Shown here one piece after another: positions 63,011-64,000 of a DNA stretch of 64,000 nt (its first letter is position 1; each line of letters opens with the position of its first letter). The notes beneath the pieces are model-generated. The model was not told where the DNA came from. It did not search any database and saw only the letters and a program-made list of their open reading frames with translations. Origin of the DNA: JBEVJC01 sp040510375. GTDB lineage: Bacteria; Bacteroidota; Bacteroidia; Chitinophagales; Chitinophagaceae. The position numbers were made by a program, and so were the translations under genes. The stretch is taken from assembly GCA_040510375.1 (NCBI GenBank), contig JBEVJC010000010.1, forward strand, positions 1 to 64,000, given 5' to 3'.

Positions 63011-63931
63011 ATGGCAAAAGTTTGGTTTATCACAGGTAGTTCAAAGGGGCTCGGCAGGAGCCTCGCTGAAGCAGTGTTGGAGAAGGGAGATAATGTGGTT
63101 GCTACTGCAAGGAATCCCAAACACATAGAGGATCTGGTTAGTAAATATGGTAATAAGGTGCTGGTGTTGGCGTTGGATGTAAGTAATGAATCGCAGGTTC
63201 ATTTGGCCGTAGCGGATGCGATAGAGCGTTTTGGAAGAATTGACGTATTGGTGAACAATGCAGGGTTTGGTATCACTGGTGCAGCGGAGGCCTTTACCGA
63301 TGAGCAGGTCAGGAGTCAACTGGATGTTAACCTGTACGCGCCTATTGAGGTAACACGTGCAGTATTACCATTTATGCGGAAGCAACGATCGGGTCATATC
63401 CTGCAGATCAGTTCTATTGGCGGCAGGGTAGGTAACGCCGGATTGACCATCTACCAGGCGGCGAAGTTTGGTTTGTCTGGCTTTTCGGAAGCGTTGAGTA
63501 AGGAAGTAGCACACCTGGGTATCAAAGTTACATCGGTAGAACCGGGTGGATTCCGCACCGATTGGGCGGGTGCTTCGATGAGTTTCGCAAAAAACGTAGA
63601 AGGGTATGAAGATACCGTTGGTGCGATTGAGTCGTTCCTTAAATCGGGTAAGTTTATACCTGTTGGCGATCCCGTAAAGGCTGCAAAAGTAATGGTTGAA
63701 CTGGTGGATAATCCGGAACCTCCTGTCCACCTGGTCCTGGGTAGCGAAGCCGTAATAATTTTAAAAAACACAGATGAAATCAGGAGGTCAGAGTTTGAAA
63801 AGTGGCTGCCAGTAAGTATTTCGACCGACCACGACGAAGCAGGAAATATGTTTGATTCGGAAGAAGGGCGAATGTTTTTAAATAATAAAGGTATCGGTCT
63901 GACTAAACCCGGACAAAAAACGAAAGGTTAA
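63011..63931 (+). CDS. SDR family oxidoreductase
   Basis: SDR of 306 residues. VWFITGSSKGLGRSLAEAVL is the cofactor motif, then VNNAGFG, the Ser region LQISSIGGRVG and the catalytic YQAAKFGLSGFSEAL. The C-terminus is longer than in FabG-type enzymes (VVHLVLGSEAVIIL-like ending), as in the extended DHRS-like group. I start at the ATG at 63011; an upstream TTG in frame is not needed. It has the GGAACTTTG motif in its leader. Confidence 0.88.
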   Translation: MAKVWFITGSSKGLGRSLAEAVLEKGDNVVATARNPKHIEDLVSKYGNKVLVLALDVSNESQVHLAVADAIERFGRIDVLVNNAGFGITGAAEAFTDEQVRSQLDVNLYAPIEVTRAVLPFMRKQRSGHILQISSIGGRVGNAGLTIYQAAKFGLSGFSEALSKEVAHLGIKVTSVEPGGFRTDWAGASMSFAKNVEGYEDTVGAIESFLKSGKFIPVGDPVKAAKVMVELVDNPEPPVHLVLGSEAVIILKNTDEIRRSEFEKWLPVSISTDHDEAGNMFDSEEGRMFLNNKGIGLTKPGQKTKG

Positions 63932-64000
63932 ACGAAGGTTTCTTAAAAAACTTTAAAAATACCTTTTTACCAAAATAATCTTGAATGGAAGCCGGAAAGG

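Overview
The window looks like chromosome from a member of the Bacteroidota, most likely a Chitinophagaceae-type soil or plant-associated species (order-level placement is inference). The support is two SusC/SusD outer-membrane pairs, a FecI/FecR sigma/anti-sigma pair, a DUF2723 membrane protein, many lipoproteins and signal peptides, absence of obvious Shine-Dalgarno sequences, and several promoters of the Bacteroidota type (TTTG near -33, TAnnTTTG near -7). No rRNA, CRISPR array, prophage or intact insertion sequence was seen. One tRNA gene (Lys, UUU) is present.

Layout. 1-66 is the tail of murB. 180-8333 is an ECF sigma/FecR/SusC/SusD/phosphodiesterase cluster. 8410-16623 is a housekeeping-like block on the minus strand: a MoxR/ChlI-type ATPase with its VWA partner, a large DUF2723 membrane protein, a SAM hydroxide adenosyltransferase and an SDR. 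16741-18435 holds tRNA-Lys with promoter and terminator, followed by decayed mobile/accessory DNA (a broken vapBC pair and an IS630 transposase remnant) around a VOC protein. 18436-25814 carries chromate transporter chrA, a TPR histidine kinase, two alpha/beta hydrolases and a beta-barrel-like protein. 25967-30802 is a duplicated arrangement: a Crp/Fnr-type regulator, a palindromic operator, then an SDR gene, twice. 30840-31516 holds a TPR remnant.

31517-46273 is a hemicellulose utilisation locus. susC-susD and two IPT/TIG surface lipoproteins form one minus-strand run ending at a strong hairpin. GH26 mannanase, GH5_2 glucanase and a CE2 esterase follow. A GH10 xylanase with an inserted CBM faces them, and two tandem AraC regulators diverge from susC. 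Together these would bind, deacetylate and cut acetylated (gluco)mannan, beta-glucan and xylan at the cell surface and import the oligosaccharides.

46358-64000 is a mixed region: three more SDR genes beside AraC or HxlR regulators or sharing promoter motifs, a beta-carbonic anhydrase, an ABM monooxygenase, a TlpA thioredoxin, an HxlR regulator with a cluster of GTTAC boxes, an FtsX-type permease, a double NTF2-like protein, a multi-PAS histidine kinase, katG with an OxyR-like upstream site, and a membrane patatin. The most distinctive theme is the repeated pairing of small regulators from three families (Crp, AraC, HxlR) with classical SDR oxidoreductases, often with visible operator palindromes. 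I did not find a clearly new multi-gene defence or biosynthetic system.
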